A DNA stretch of 64,000 bases from Neobacillus niacini (GCF_019749295.1 NZ_JACWFG010000001.1:1-64000), one strand, 5' to 3'; counted from the first letter of the stretch, positions 9,538-19,352 are shown. Translations and numbers: made by a program. The notes: generated by a model not told the origin, from the sequence alone.

Positions 9538-11292
9538 CCTCCATAAGGTAGTACGATTAATTCCCAAACGCTTAGCAGCTTTGGTTTGATTCATATTTTC
9601 TTCTTTAAGAACTTTAAGAATTACTTCCTTTTCAATTTCCTCTAACGATTTAGTTAGATCAATTTCAGACCCCTTTTTAACCATAGAGTTATCAAGTGAT
9701 AAGCTATTAATTACCTGGCTATCAATGTAATCCCCTTCCGAGGCAATGACCAAATCCTTCACGACACTCTTTAGTTGTTTAATATTTTCCGTCCAAGAAA
9801 AATTTCTGAGGTATTCTAGGGCCTCTTCCTTAATCCCCACCACTTGTTTTCCAAATTGAGCATTAAAAATACTCACAAACAAACGAATTAATTCTCCTAA
9901 GTCCTCGTTTCTTTCTTTTAAGGTCGGCATATAAATAGAGTTTGTATTCACTCGATTTATTACATCCTTATGGAATAGGCTGGTCTTTTTATTAGGATCG
10001 AATGAAAAAGAATAGATAACTCTCATTTGTTTATTAGTAAAGAGTTCCACAATCTCCTTTTGCCGTTCTTGGGAAATAAGTTCAAATCCTGAAACATAAA
10101 CAGTTGTCCTTTGAAGGGTAGAAAGAAAAAACGCAATTTCATCGGTGACACTTGATGAATCATTTTGAATGAAAAGTTCCACAAATTGATCATTTCGATA
10201 TTCACTCTCAGAATGGATAGAGGAAGCAAGAAACTTCTTTCCAACACCCTGAGCACCCCAAATAGCTAGAGGATCCTTCGTTTCTGCTGCTGCCTTTGCT
10301 TTTGATAACACATTTTTAATAATAGGACTTGTCGTTACTAATTGAGCGAGAGATGTTTTGGGGATACGACCTTTGTGTACTTCTATACTCTTTCTCCCCT
10401 CTAAATCTTTTTCATGAATTCTAAAATAATAAAATTTACCGTGGTCTATTCTTCCAGCTGTCACACGTAAACCCTCACCATCCAGTACGATATTTTTATT
10501 AATCTGCGAAAAAGGATCCTTTATCGCCAATAACTCATGGATTAACGGGAGAAATTCATCAGGCAGATTATAAATCGAAAGTTGATTGATTTCTTTATTT
10601 TTCTTATAAAGTTTTTGGATGAATGCTTGATTAGCAAAAACAATCTTTCCACTCTCCTGAAAGATTACAACGCAATCCTTCATAGAATGTATGAAATGTT
10701 TATATACGGAGTAGTCGCTTTCTAATTGCTTCATGACCCGATTCAACTGTCTTACTTGGTCAAAAACTTCTAACACTGATTCCTTTCCCGTTGTGATCAT
10801 CATCCCCTGCAAGCCGAAACTTTCTGCTGTGTTTACAGTTATCGTATCTCCCAAGATAAGCTGAGCACCATTCATCCAAGCTTCCTTAACAGCATTCGCT
10901 ACTTCTTCTTTTTGATGAACAATCGTATAGGATATATCGATATTTAATAAATTGGCAATGGATAAAACATCATTACAAATATTAGGAAAACCAATCATGT
11001 GGACCTTCATTTGATAATCTTTAATAAGGGTTAACGTTCTTAAGATATCATAACCAGATAACTTAATTTCAACGACCGGTATATTGGTGAATTGACTAAT
11101 TAACTTTGCAGTCCCCCCACGGCTAATAATGAATTGTATTCCTTTATTTTCATATTCCTTTACAACAGGAATTGCATCTCCTAAATCCGCTTCTTCTATC
11201 ACAATATCGAGGTCCGGTTGCTGTTTCGCTAAAACTGACGCTAATTCCTTAAGTCCTCTATATGGTGCAATAAATAATGTTTTTATCGCCAT
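9526..11292 (-). CDS. PrpR-N domain transcriptional regulator with degenerate AAA+ domain
   Basis: 588 aa from the ATG at 11292, which sits 8 bases after AGAGGTGG; a GTG four codons earlier overlaps that site. Residues 1-190 form a PrpR-N sensor domain of two Rossmann-like halves. A PAS-like region follows (about 195-310), then an AAA+ region and a Fis-type helix-turn-helix at the end (NQTKAAKRLGINRTTLWRKI). The Walker A motif is altered (GAQGVGKK) and the GAFTGA loop that contacts sigma-54 is missing. It therefore probably does not activate sigma-54 polymerase and more likely acts as a repressor or sigma-A regulator. It lies directly upstream of the acid-sugar operon and is presumably its regulator. 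Confidence 0.8.
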   Translation of the reverse strand: MAIKTLFIAPYRGLKELASVLAKQQPDLDIVIEEADLGDAIPVVKEYENKGIQFIISRGGTAKLISQFTNIPVVEIKLSGYDILRTLTLIKDYQMKVHMIGFPNICNDVLSIANLLNIDISYTIVHQKEEVANAVKEAWMNGAQLILGDTITVNTAESFGLQGMMITTGKESVLEVFDQVRQLNRVMKQLESDYSVYKHFIHSMKDCVVIFQESGKIVFANQAFIQKLYKKNKEINQLSIYNLPDEFLPLIHELLAIKDPFSQINKNIVLDGEGLRVTAGRIDHGKFYYFRIHEKDLEGRKSIEVHKGRIPKTSLAQLVTTSPIIKNVLSKAKAAAETKDPLAIWGAQGVGKKFLASSIHSESEYRNDQFVELFIQNDSSSVTDEIAFFLSTLQRTTVYVSGFELISQERQKEIVELFTNKQMRVIYSFSFDPNKKTSLFHKDVINRVNTNSIYMPTLKERNEDLGELIRLFVSIFNAQFGKQVVGIKEEALEYLRNFSWTENIKQLKSVVKDLVIASEGDYIDSQVINSLSLDNSMVKKGSEIDLTKSLEEIEKEVILKVLKEENMNQTKAAKRLGINRTTLWRKIN

Positions 11293-11308
11293 AACATTTT
11301 CCACCTCT

Positions 11309-11333
11309 GTTGCAGTTTGCTACAGTCATTATA
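11309..11333 (-). promoter_or_regulatory. Regulator promoter with overlapping operator
   Basis: On the minus strand TATAAT (11333-11328) is a good -10 box. It is followed by GTAGCAAACTGCAAC (11323-11309), which matches the palindrome core at 9510-9524 at 12 of 15 positions. An operator over the transcription start suggests autorepression. Confidence 0.5.
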
Positions 11334-11848
11334 CAAAAAGAAATGATTGACTACCACTTGGTACTTCTAATCCGTATACGATCGTTTCTTTATACTTTGG
11401 CTTGCATATAGACAAAAAAGCCTTCTTCACTTGTCGGAAGGGTCCCTACAAAGCTAAAGAGGCTTTTAACCATAAAGTTATTTTGGTGGTATTGAGCGTG
11501 AAACTGTGCACTATTTTAATTTTGCTCATGACCGTGATGAGTATCTGCTCTGGTTTTCCAATATCGCTAAACGAATTAGCTTCAATTTTATTTCTTTGCT
11601 TAGTGAAAGCCATTCCGGTTTAAAAATTTTCATTTTCCATTCCCCCATTAGAGTATTGTTCGGTTTCAAAGTTTATAAACTACTTGCTATGCAACAATAT
11701 TCAGCTGAGATGTATTTGTTTTGTATCATTCCCGCCCCCTCCAACTTTTTAACATTTTTCGTTTTCCATTTTATTTGAATTTTCTACATTTTTTTCGCGT
11801 TAAAAAAGATGAGAAGATAAATCAAAAAAGGATTTAGAGGCAATAATG
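11334..11848. other. Gene-free stretch with one bidirectional hairpin
   Basis: An AAAAAAGCC...GGCTTTT stem at about 11412-11466 encloses a second CCTTC..GAAGG type pairing and could terminate transcription in either direction. The remainder, up to about 11780, is AT-rich with only short open frames lacking ribosome sites. I see no further gene. Confidence 0.4.
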
Positions 11849-11874
11849 GTTTATTCTCTTCGTTTAATGGGTAC
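11849..11874 (+). promoter_or_regulatory. Predicted sigma-B promoter of the SDR gene
   Basis: GTTTAT, 14 bases, then GGGTAC. This agrees with the Bacillus sigma-B consensus (GTTTAA, 13-15 bases, GGGTAT) with one mismatch in each box, 38 bases before the SDR start. Confidence 0.55.
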
Positions 11875-11911
11875 TGAACTAACATCCCAAATTTATAGGA
11901 GGTAATAGGAT

Positions 11912-12781
11912 ATGAATAATGAACAGTACCCAAGTAAATTGCCCGCACAAGAACAAAACCAGCAGCCAGGAATGGAGAAGGATATGATGCCGCTTCCAGA
12001 CACGGAAAATCCGAACTACGAAGGAAGTAACAAGCTTAAAGGAAAGAATGCGATCATTACTGGTGGAGACAGTGGAATTGGACGTTCTGTAGCAATAGCT
12101 TTCGCAAAGGAAGGGGCAAATATTTCGATTATTTATTTAAACGAAAGCAAAGATGCCGAAGAAACCAAACAGCTTGTTGAGGAGGAAGGCGGCAGATGCC
12201 TCTTAATACCTGGAGACATCGGTGATGAATCCTTCTGTAAAGAAGCTGTCCAGCAAACAATAGATGAGCTTGGCGGCCTTGATATCCTGGTGAACAATGC
12301 CGGAGAACAGCATCCGCAGGAAAGTATTATGGAGATAGATTCAGAGCAGCTGGAAAAGACATTCCGGACAAATGTTTTTTCAATGTTCCATTTAACAAAA
12401 TCCGCGTTACCTCACCTTAAAGAAGGAAGTGCCATTATTAATACAACGTCCATCACTTCCTATCAAGGACATCCAAAGCTGCTTGACTATTCTTCTACAA
12501 AAGGTGCCATTACAACCTTTACAAGGTCTCTTGCCCTTCAGCTGGCCGAGAAAGGAATCAGGGTAAATGGAGTCGCCCCAGGACCTATTTGGACACCACT
12601 TATTCCTTCTACTTTTACAGCAGAAGAAGTAAGTAAACATGGTCAGGATACACCAATGAAGCGCCCAGGACAGCCGGAGGAGGTTGCTCCTGCATATGTC
12701 TACCTCGCATCACATTCAGATTCATCCTATGTTACTGGACAAATCCTTCATATTAATGGCGGAAGAGTCGTTAATGGGTAG
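11912..12781 (+). CDS. Short-chain dehydrogenase/reductase, general-stress type
   Basis: 289 aa with an N-terminal PAQEQNQQPGMEKDM..PDTENPNYEGSNKLKGK extension typical of the YhdF/YhxC/GSP39 group. It also has the NAD(P)-binding GGDSGIGRS motif (TGxxxGxG), NNAGEQHP, and the active-site YSSTKGA (Tyr-x-x-x-Lys). An AGGAGG site precedes the ATG by 9 bases. These cytoplasmic SDRs are members of the general stress regulon in Bacillus, and the predicted sigma-B promoter upstream fits. The true substrate of the group is uncertain. Confidence 0.88.
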   Translation: MNNEQYPSKLPAQEQNQQPGMEKDMMPLPDTENPNYEGSNKLKGKNAIITGGDSGIGRSVAIAFAKEGANISIIYLNESKDAEETKQLVEEEGGRCLLIPGDIGDESFCKEAVQQTIDELGGLDILVNNAGEQHPQESIMEIDSEQLEKTFRTNVFSMFHLTKSALPHLKEGSAIINTTSITSYQGHPKLLDYSSTKGAITTFTRSLALQLAEKGIRVNGVAPGPIWTPLIPSTFTAEEVSKHGQDTPMKRPGQPEEVAPAYVYLASHSDSSYVTGQILHINGGRVVNG

Positions 12782-12840
12782 ATAATCTCCTTATGTTTTT
12801 AGAGAGATGAAACCCCAAGTACCTAACCACCATCAAAAAT

Positions 12841-12891
12841 AGTGCCTGCCCCCTGCATTTTACAGCGTTGAAGTCTTAGGGGACAGGCACT
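12841..12891. repeat. Inverted repeat of the AGTGCCTG(T)CCCCT kind
   Basis: AGTGCCTGCCCCCT at 12841 pairs with AGGGGACAGGCACT ending at 12891, leaving a loop of about 22 bases. It lies between converging genes and could act as a terminator. Similar CCTGTCCCC repeats are scattered in related genomes, so it may be a mobile palindromic repeat. Confidence 0.55.
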
Positions 12892-12953
12892 AAATAAACG
12901 GCATATGTTAATTTAACTTTATAGTTGAATAGTTATGGTGCGGGAAAAGACTA

Positions 12954-13793
12954 TTATTCTTCCCTGCCCAATCGAAGCTTTAATAGAAAACCATACATAC
13001 TCAGGAAAACCATAATCCCCATCGATTGAAAGGTTCCTACCAATATCTTAATCGAGAAACTTCCTCTTAGTTTATTCTTATAAGTAATAATATAATGACC
13101 ATCTGCAGAGTTCGCCATGACTAAAAGGATCCAGCTAAGGACAAATAAAACAGCACCCAGTCCAAACAATACAGTATGTAATTTACTTTTATCCAAATAG
13201 ATTAAGAGATTAGCGATCAGGAAGCCGAGGACTGCCGCAGCAACATAAACCCACCATAATGAATCAGCGTCTACTTTAATTAACAAAACCATATACTGAA
13301 TAGTAAAGCCCAAACTCATTAGAAAAATTGGAACGCTATAGAAACAGGTTGGCATGAATTCGTTTTGGCTCTCTCTTACCATTAAGATTAAAAAAACAAT
13401 GACACTAGGAATTCCAATGACCCAATGTAACAATGCCAAAGCATATACTGGGTTCGCATAACTCTCCTTTAAGGGCAGCTCCACGACTCCATGATAAGTT
13501 TCCCCATCTAAATGCCCCACCATCATATACCACCCTATAAACAATACAACCAAAAAACAGCCAAATAGCATTAGAACTGTACCAAACGTACCACTTTCCT
13601 TCTTCCTTGCTTTACGTTTTGATTTCTTTTTACTCAATGAATTACACCAACTTTTTTCTAAATTTCTACTAAACCATATCATAAAACACAAGAACAGAAT
13701 AAGAGAATTCCCTACTATTTTTACTACATCCCGCTTAATTCCTTTATTTTTCTTTCCGTTTTGTTGCAGGCCCTTGTAACGATAGACACTCAT
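12954..13793 (-). CDS. Polytopic membrane protein of unknown function, 279 aa
   Basis: Seven or so hydrophobic segments (for example IVGNSLILFLCFMIWF, TVLMLFGCFLVVLFIGWYMMV, LIANLLIYL) alternate with a strongly basic KKKSKRKARKKE loop at about 53-65. The N-terminal 30 residues are also basic, and the start may lie further in, since no strong ribosome site precedes this ATG. No motif allows a function call. It is transcribed divergently from the alditol oxidase gene, 76 bases away. Confidence 0.5.
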   Translation of the reverse strand: MSVYRYKGLQQNGKKNKGIKRDVVKIVGNSLILFLCFMIWFSRNLEKSWCNSLSKKKSKRKARKKESGTFGTVLMLFGCFLVVLFIGWYMMVGHLDGETYHGVVELPLKESYANPVYALALLHWVIGIPSVIVFLILMVRESQNEFMPTCFYSVPIFLMSLGFTIQYMVLLIKVDADSLWWVYVAAAVLGFLIANLLIYLDKSKLHTVLFGLGAVLFVLSWILLVMANSADGHYIITYKNKLRGSFSIKILVGTFQSMGIMVFLSMYGFLLKLRLGREE

Positions 13794-13869
13794 CTCGTAT
13801 ATTTTGTTTGTAATTTATTGTAATTATCAATATAGTTAAAATAATATAACAGTAAGGATGGAGTGAGAC

Positions 13870-15144
13870 TTGATAGATATGTATAGAAATTGGGCAGGTA
13901 ATTTTCAATATAGTACGACTAATTGGCATACACCTGAAACTATTGAAGAAGTTCAACAATTGGTTTCAAGTTTAACAAAGCTGCGTGTGATTGGAACGCG
14001 CCACTCGTTTAATAGCATCGCAGATTCTAGAGAGAATATGGTATCCTTGCAAAATCTCAACAATGTCTTATCGATTGATCGAGAAAAGGAAACTGTAACC
14101 GTGGAAGCAGGAATAAAGTATGGAGATCTTTGTCATGTGCTACAGCAAAATGGTTATGCCTTACATAACCTTGCTTCCCTTCCGCACATTTCGGTTGCTG
14201 GAGCGGTTGCAACAGCAACACATGGTTCAGGCAATGGCAATCAAAATTTAGCTGCAGCGGTACATGCTATGGAAATAGTCACTGCCGATGGAAGCATTGT
14301 AACTTTTTCAAAGGAAAAATCAGAAGAGGAATTACATGGCGCGGTGGTTGGACTAGGTGGATTAGGAGTAGTCACAAAGCTCACACTTGACGTCCTTCCA
14401 AGTCATCAAATGAGGCAGGATGTATATGAGAACCTTCCGTTGGCACAACTAGAACATCATTTTGATACTATTTTTTCCAGCTCTTATAGCGTTAGTCTGT
14501 TTACGGATTGGCAAAATGAAAGGTTTAACCAGGTGTGGTTGAAGAGCAAACTGACGGATGATCAAACATTCTCATTAGGAGAGAAATTTTTCGGAGCAAA
14601 ATCAGCAAACCAAAATCTGCATCCCGTGCCGGGAGTTGGAGCAGAGAATTGTACAGCTCAATTGGGTGTGCCAGGGAATTGGCTTGATCGTATGCCACAT
14701 TTCCGAATGGATTTTATCCCAAGTAAAGGTCAAGAGCTTCAAAGTGAATATATTATGGCCCGCGAGCATGCATATGACGCTATTTGTGCGCTTGGAGAGA
14801 TCCGTGAACAAATCGCACCGTATCTATTAATATCCGAAGTGCGGACTATTGCCCAGGATGATCTTTGGTTAAGCCCATCCTATAAGCAGGATTCTGTGGC
14901 CATTCACTTTACATGGCAGGATAAATGGGAGGATGTTCAGCAGGTACTGCCATTAATCGAGGCACAGCTTGAACCTTTTCAAGCAAAACCACATTGGGGA
15001 AAACTGTTTACTACTTCACCTGCAAAAATACAATCACTTTATGAAAAAATGACTGCATTTCAACAACTTCTTATAAAATATGATCCAAATGGCAAATTCC
15101 GCAATACCTTTTTGAATAAATATATATTTCATGCTGCAGAGTGA
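13870..15144 (+). CDS. FAD-linked alditol (xylitol/sorbitol-type) oxidase
   Basis: 424 aa, matching the soluble single-subunit alditol oxidases of the vanillyl-alcohol-oxidase fold. The IGTRHSFNSIADS motif carries His45, the residue that in this family is covalently joined to FAD. The segment ISVAGAVATATHGSGNGN is the FAD-binding loop. The C-terminal KYDPNGKFRNTFLNKY block is also typical. The enzyme oxidises a terminal polyol hydroxyl with oxygen, giving an aldose and hydrogen peroxide. The start is a TTG, 6 bases after GGAG; an ATG three codons later is the alternative. The physiological polyol is unknown. Confidence 0.85.
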   Translation: MIDMYRNWAGNFQYSTTNWHTPETIEEVQQLVSSLTKLRVIGTRHSFNSIADSRENMVSLQNLNNVLSIDREKETVTVEAGIKYGDLCHVLQQNGYALHNLASLPHISVAGAVATATHGSGNGNQNLAAAVHAMEIVTADGSIVTFSKEKSEEELHGAVVGLGGLGVVTKLTLDVLPSHQMRQDVYENLPLAQLEHHFDTIFSSSYSVSLFTDWQNERFNQVWLKSKLTDDQTFSLGEKFFGAKSANQNLHPVPGVGAENCTAQLGVPGNWLDRMPHFRMDFIPSKGQELQSEYIMAREHAYDAICALGEIREQIAPYLLISEVRTIAQDDLWLSPSYKQDSVAIHFTWQDKWEDVQQVLPLIEAQLEPFQAKPHWGKLFTTSPAKIQSLYEKMTAFQQLLIKYDPNGKFRNTFLNKYIFHAAE

Positions 15145-15195
15145 AAGTTAACGCGCTATTTATACAAGCCGATATTTCTAAGGAGGGGAAACTGT

Positions 15196-16359
15196 TTGAA
15201 ATCTTTTGAAAAACTACATCCATTATTAAAAAGCTTTGTCGAAAAAGGTCCTGCTGGATGTGCCTGTTCCGTTACCTATCAAGGGAAAACAGCATTTGAA
15301 GATTACGTTGGATATGCCGACCTTGAAACGGAAAAACCAATATTACCAGATACGATTTATAGAATTTATTCAAACTCCAAATTGGTAACTTGTGTTGCTG
15401 CCCTTATTTTATATGAACGGGGTTTGTTTTTGCTGAATGATCCTTTGGAAGAGTATCTTCCGGAATTCAAAGAACCAAAAGTTTACCATAGAACTAAAAA
15501 CGGAGAGTTGTCGACTTTACCCTCTTCAAAATCAATCAGGATTAAAGATCTCTTCATGATGACCTCCGGATTAACCTATGGAGGGGAAGGAAATGAAACA
15601 GAACGTCAGGTTACACTGGCGCTCAATAACTTTAATAACGACAAGGGTCTTGAGAATTTAGATGTAAGAACCCTCTCCCAAATACTTAGCAAGGTTCCAC
15701 TTGCCTTTGAACCGGGCACACAATGGCAATATGGCTATAGCCATGACGTCTTAGGAGCACTGATTGAAGTACTGTCAGGTAAATCCTTTGGACAATTTTT
15801 AAAAGATGAAATTTTTGATCCATTAGAAATGAAGGACACATTTTTCAAGATTCCCGAGGAGAAAAAAGAGCGGCTTTGCAGCCTTTACAATCGCAGTGAA
15901 AATGGGGAGTTAACCAAAAATTCTTTAATGGATGGAAATTACCAGGCAGAAGCCAAGTTTGAAAGTGGAGGCGGAGGTTTGCTTTCTACGTTAGCCGACT
16001 ATAGTCGATTTGCCCATATGCTGGCAAATGGCGGCGAGCTTAACGGTGTCAAAATTTTAGGAAGTAAGACAATTGAACTCATGTCCACCAATCATCTACA
16101 GCCAGACGTGCTGCCGTACTATAACTGGGAGTATTTGAAGGGCTATGGTTATGGATTGGGTGTCAGAGTCATGATGGATCCACCTTTAGGCGGCAGTAAT
16201 AGTTCGATTGGAGAATTCGGATGGTGCGGTTTAGCGGGCACCTGGGTAATGATTGACCCAAAAGAAAAGCTTTCTGCTGTGTATATGCAGCAAATGATGC
16301 CTAACTTCGAGGCTTACCATCAGCCTCGGCTTCGCTCGGTTATTTATGGTTCGCTTTAA
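15196..16359 (+). CDS. Serine beta-lactamase-like hydrolase
   Basis: 387 aa of the beta-lactamase / penicillin-binding-protein class C fold. The nucleophile motif SxxK is S59-N-S-K62 (IYSNSKLV). The YGYSHDVLGALIE segment provides the Tyr-x-(Asn/His) motif. There is no signal peptide, so it is cytosolic and most likely an esterase or peptidase rather than a resistance beta-lactamase. TTG is the start, 8 bases after AAGGAGGGG. It lies 51 bases after the alditol oxidase on the same strand and precedes a terminator, so the two may form an operon. Confidence 0.78.
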   Translation: MKSFEKLHPLLKSFVEKGPAGCACSVTYQGKTAFEDYVGYADLETEKPILPDTIYRIYSNSKLVTCVAALILYERGLFLLNDPLEEYLPEFKEPKVYHRTKNGELSTLPSSKSIRIKDLFMMTSGLTYGGEGNETERQVTLALNNFNNDKGLENLDVRTLSQILSKVPLAFEPGTQWQYGYSHDVLGALIEVLSGKSFGQFLKDEIFDPLEMKDTFFKIPEEKKERLCSLYNRSENGELTKNSLMDGNYQAEAKFESGGGGLLSTLADYSRFAHMLANGGELNGVKILGSKTIELMSTNHLQPDVLPYYNWEYLKGYGYGLGVRVMMDPPLGGSNSSIGEFGWCGLAGTWVMIDPKEKLSAVYMQQMMPNFEAYHQPRLRSVIYGSL

Positions 16360-16375
16360 GAACATCCAAAACATA

Positions 16376-16411
16376 AAAAATTCCCAAATCCATAAGGAAT
16401 GGGAATTTTTT
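16376..16411. terminator. Bidirectional rho-independent terminator
   Basis: AAAAATTCCCA at 16377 and TGGGAATTTTTT at 16400 pair around a 13-base loop. The T-run serves the serine hydrolase gene on the plus strand, and the A-run gives T's for transcripts of the dgo operon on the minus strand. Confidence 0.8.
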
Positions 16412-16492
16412 GTTATAAACTGTTAATTATCAATACCCATTGGATAGCAGTTTTCGTTTTTTAATATATTTCAAGAAAATATAGTTTACAAT

Positions 16493-17641
16493 CTACCATT
16501 CTGCAATTGTTCCATCTTTATGTCGCCATACAGGATTTTTCCAATTATGGCCAACTTCCACTTGTTTTTTAACATATTCTTCATTGACTGTAATTCCAAG
16601 CCCAGGTCCTGTTGGCAATTGGACAAAGCCATCCTTATAGTCAAATACAGCTGGATCTACAATATAATCCAGCAAATCATTGCCTTTGTTATAATGAATG
16701 CCTATACTTTGTTCCTGGATAAAGACATTATGAGATACAGCATCAACCTGTAAACATGCTGCTAATGCAATCGGACCAAGCGGGCAATGCGGTGCTACTG
16801 CTACATCGTAAGCTTCGGCCATTGCTGCTATCTTTCTGCACTCCGTTATGCCGCCGGCATGGGAAAGATCTGGTTGAATAATGTCTACATAACCATCGGA
16901 TAACAGCTTTTTAAAGTCCCATCGAGAAAACATTCTTTCCCCCGTTGCAATCGGAATCGTTGTAGCGTGAGCAACTTCCCTCAATGCTTCATTATTTTCA
17001 GGTAGTACAGGCTCTTCAATAAACATAGGCCGGAATTGCTCAAGTTCTTTTGCTAAAACTTTGGCCATTGGTTTATGTACTCTTCCATGAAAATCAATTC
17101 CAATTTCCAAATCATTTCCGCAATACTCGCGAATGGCAGCAACTCGCTCGAGAACAGAATCAATTTTCTTATGAGAATCGATATATTGAAGCTCTTCCGT
17201 TGCATTCATTTTAATGGCGGTAAAACCGGCTTCCGCTTTTTCTTTAGCTTCTCTTCCAACTTCACTTGGCCGATCACCTCCAATCCACGAATATACACGG
17301 ACAGAATCACGGCAAGATCCTCCTAGTAATTGATAAATAGGGGCATTAAAGTATTTACCTTTAATATCCCATAAAGCCTGATCGATCCCAGCAATCGCAC
17401 TCATTAAAACCGGACCGCCCCGATAAAAGCCTGAACGATAGAGTGCTTGCCAATGATCTTCAATTCTCATTGGATCTTTCCCAATAAGATATTCTCCTAG
17501 TTCTTCAACTGCCGCCTTAACTGTATGAGCCTTTCCTTCAACAATTGGTTCGCCCCAGCCAACAATTCCTTCATCCGTTTCAATCTTTAAAAACAACCAT
17601 CTTGGAGGAACAATAAAGCATTCTAGACTAGTAATCTTCAT
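16493..17641 (-). CDS. dgoD: D-galactonate dehydratase
   Basis: 382 aa from the ATG at 17641, 9 bases after AGAGGTGA; a GTG four codons upstream falls inside that site and is rejected. This enolase-superfamily enzyme has the family blocks [49 protein letters not shown] and [16 protein letters not shown]. They match the known DgoD proteins closely. It dehydrates D-galactonate to 2-keto-3-deoxy-galactonate. It is the last gene of the lacZ/dgo operon (transcription runs from the importer to here), followed by the terminator at 16376. Confidence 0.93.
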   Translation of the reverse strand: MKITSLECFIVPPRWLFLKIETDEGIVGWGEPIVEGKAHTVKAAVEELGEYLIGKDPMRIEDHWQALYRSGFYRGGPVLMSAIAGIDQALWDIKGKYFNAPIYQLLGGSCRDSVRVYSWIGGDRPSEVGREAKEKAEAGFTAIKMNATEELQYIDSHKKIDSVLERVAAIREYCGNDLEIGIDFHGRVHKPMAKVLAKELEQFRPMFIEEPVLPENNEALREVAHATTIPIATGERMFSRWDFKKLLSDGYVDIIQPDLSHAGGITECRKIAAMAEAYDVAVAPHCPLGPIALAACLQVDAVSHNVFIQEQSIGIHYNKGNDLLDYIVDPAVFDYKDGFVQLPTGPGLGITVNEEYVKKQVEVGHNWKNPVWRHKDGTIAEW

Positions 17642-17683
17642 TACTAAATTCACCTCTTAGAGAAGTAATATTTTTTCTTTCAT

Positions 17684-18691
17684 TTAGACCAAATTCAACG
17701 ATACAATATCTCCAATTGCTTTAGAACCTATAACCGTGGAGAGTTCTACCTGTTCATCTGTTGCTTCTACCACTATATCCGACAACTCCATATGAGAAAA
17801 GATTTCTACAAATGCCTTTCGCAGAGGATTGGCTCCGCCAATAACGACCCAATTAAGGTCTTCAAACCTATTACTCTTTTGAATGGAATGAATATCGGAA
17901 GCTATCACAGCACCTGCAAAATAGTTGGATCGCTGGTTGTCATTCATTTGTTGATCAAACAAGTGTAATAGACGGACATGATATAATGACCGTGTTAAAC
18001 CGAACTTCTTGCTAGACTTATAACCTTCGATAAGATACTCTCTTTCAATCCCAGTTATCAACTCTTCATTTAATGAACTGGATAGGATTGTATTCCTGCT
18101 TACAGCGAATAATATCTCCCCGCATAATGTAGAATAGCAGGATACAATTTGCCCATTATTCACAAAGACAAATTTAGTGTGGGAGCCCGGCAGAAGAATC
18201 ATCCCTTTTCCTTTTAATCCTAATTGGTGTAAAAGTCCAAAGGTTTCAACTTCTTCCCCCCGCATAACATCATAAGAATCGATATTTTCCAATAGTTTTC
18301 CAGGGTAATCCTCTACTCTATTTTTCATACCTGGCACAAAAATGCATGGAATATTAAAATAACTTTCAACTATTTGTACAGATGAGGCTTTGGCAAACTT
18401 TTCAAGACCACATGGCCCTTCAATATGCTTAACCTCATGAAGGCCTAAGTTTGAGGTAATCATCCCCGTTGCTACAATATATTGAATGTCATTAAATTGG
18501 AGCTTGTTTCGATTTATTATCTCTTGCAGTCCTTCTGCTATACCGTTTTTCAATGCATCTATATTCCCATCTATGGCTGTATTTCTAACACCTACTGGTT
18601 TCTTAATAACGTCTATAACGGTGTTTTGCTTGTTTTCGATTAGTCGAATACGAGAATTGGTTGTGCCTGAATCAATGGTAATAATATACAA
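17684..18691 (-). CDS. dgoK: 2-dehydro-3-deoxygalactonokinase
   Basis: 335 aa of the DgoK family (ASKHA fold): ITIDSGTTNSRIRLI is the N-terminal phosphate loop, GMITSNLGLHEVKHIEGPCG and LLPGSHTKFVFVNNGQI are typical central blocks, and VVIGGANPLRKAF is near the end. It phosphorylates 2-keto-3-deoxy-galactonate at O6. The start is TTG at 18691. It sits 30 bases downstream of the aldolase gene and 42 bases upstream of dgoD, all on one strand. Confidence 0.9.
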   Translation of the reverse strand: MYIITIDSGTTNSRIRLIENKQNTVIDVIKKPVGVRNTAIDGNIDALKNGIAEGLQEIINRNKLQFNDIQYIVATGMITSNLGLHEVKHIEGPCGLEKFAKASSVQIVESYFNIPCIFVPGMKNRVEDYPGKLLENIDSYDVMRGEEVETFGLLHQLGLKGKGMILLPGSHTKFVFVNNGQIVSCYSTLCGEILFAVSRNTILSSSLNEELITGIEREYLIEGYKSSKKFGLTRSLYHVRLLHLFDQQMNDNQRSNYFAGAVIASDIHSIQKSNRFEDLNWVVIGGANPLRKAFVEIFSHMELSDIVVEATDEQVELSTVIGSKAIGDIVSLNLV

Positions 18692-18722
18692 TATTCTTCA
18701 CCACTCGTATCTCTTTTATTTT

Positions 18723-19352
18723 TTACCTTTGCTTTACAGCTTCTATTAATCTTTTCGCACGATTATAAATCTCATTATAATTCTTCTGCTCAATCAGTTG
18801 ATTATTCACCAATGGCGTTCCAATTCCAACCGCAAAACTTCCACTATCCAAATAATTCTTAGCATTTTCTATGTTCACACCGCCCACAGGGATGATATTA
18901 GCGTGTGGCAATGGTCCTTTTATATCTTTAATATACTGAGGGCCATATGAGCGAATCGGAAATACTTTTACCACTTGCGCACCCGCTTCGCTGGCCTTCA
19001 AAATTTCAGTTGGAGTTAGAACTCCTGGAATCATAGGAATGCTATAACGATTTGCCATTCTTATCGACCCTTCATCTAGAGTAGGTGCTAATAAGAAGCT
19101 GGCACCGGAAAGAATAGCTAGCCTTGCCGTTTCTTCATCCAACACTGTACCAGCACCAACTAGCATGTCAGGATACTTTTTTTGAATTATTTCAATACCC
19201 TGTAGTGCATTTGGGGTATTCATCGTGATTTCTACTAAGCGGATTCCTCCTTCAAACAAAGCATCAATTACCCCTTCTAGGTCGTTAGCATTCTTGAACC
19301 TAATGATTGAAACAATCTTTTCTTCTCTTATTTTTTGTAAAATGTCTAGCAA
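18723..19352 (-). CDS. dgoA: 2-dehydro-3-deoxy-6-phosphogalactonate aldolase
   Basis: 209 aa of the KDPG/KDPGal aldolase family: ITMNTPNALQGIE, VGAGTVLDEE, APTLDEG, and KVFPIRSYGPQYIKDIKGPLP, whose first Lys forms the Schiff base. IPVGGVNIEN is the phosphate-binding loop. It cleaves KDPGal to pyruvate and glyceraldehyde 3-phosphate. The neighbours dgoK and dgoD favour the galactonate over the gluconate pathway. The start is TTG with AAGGGA 5 bases ahead. Confidence 0.9.
   Translation of the reverse strand: MLDILQKIREEKIVSIIRFKNANDLEGVIDALFEGGIRLVEITMNTPNALQGIEIIQKKYPDMLVGAGTVLDEETARLAILSGASFLLAPTLDEGSIRMANRYSIPMIPGVLTPTEILKASEAGAQVVKVFPIRSYGPQYIKDIKGPLPHANIIPVGGVNIENAKNYLDSGSFAVGIGTPLVNNQLIEQKNYNEIYNRAKRLIEAVKQR

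Noticed and set aside
11412..11466. Riboswitch
   Set aside because: The nested stems with GGGTCCCTAC resemble no aptamer I can place, and no gene lies directly downstream on either strand; listed as a hairpin only.
11506..11778. 90-codon plus-strand gene
   Set aside because: No ribosome site, and the AT-rich composition gives Phe/Ile-rich translation; treated as noncoding.
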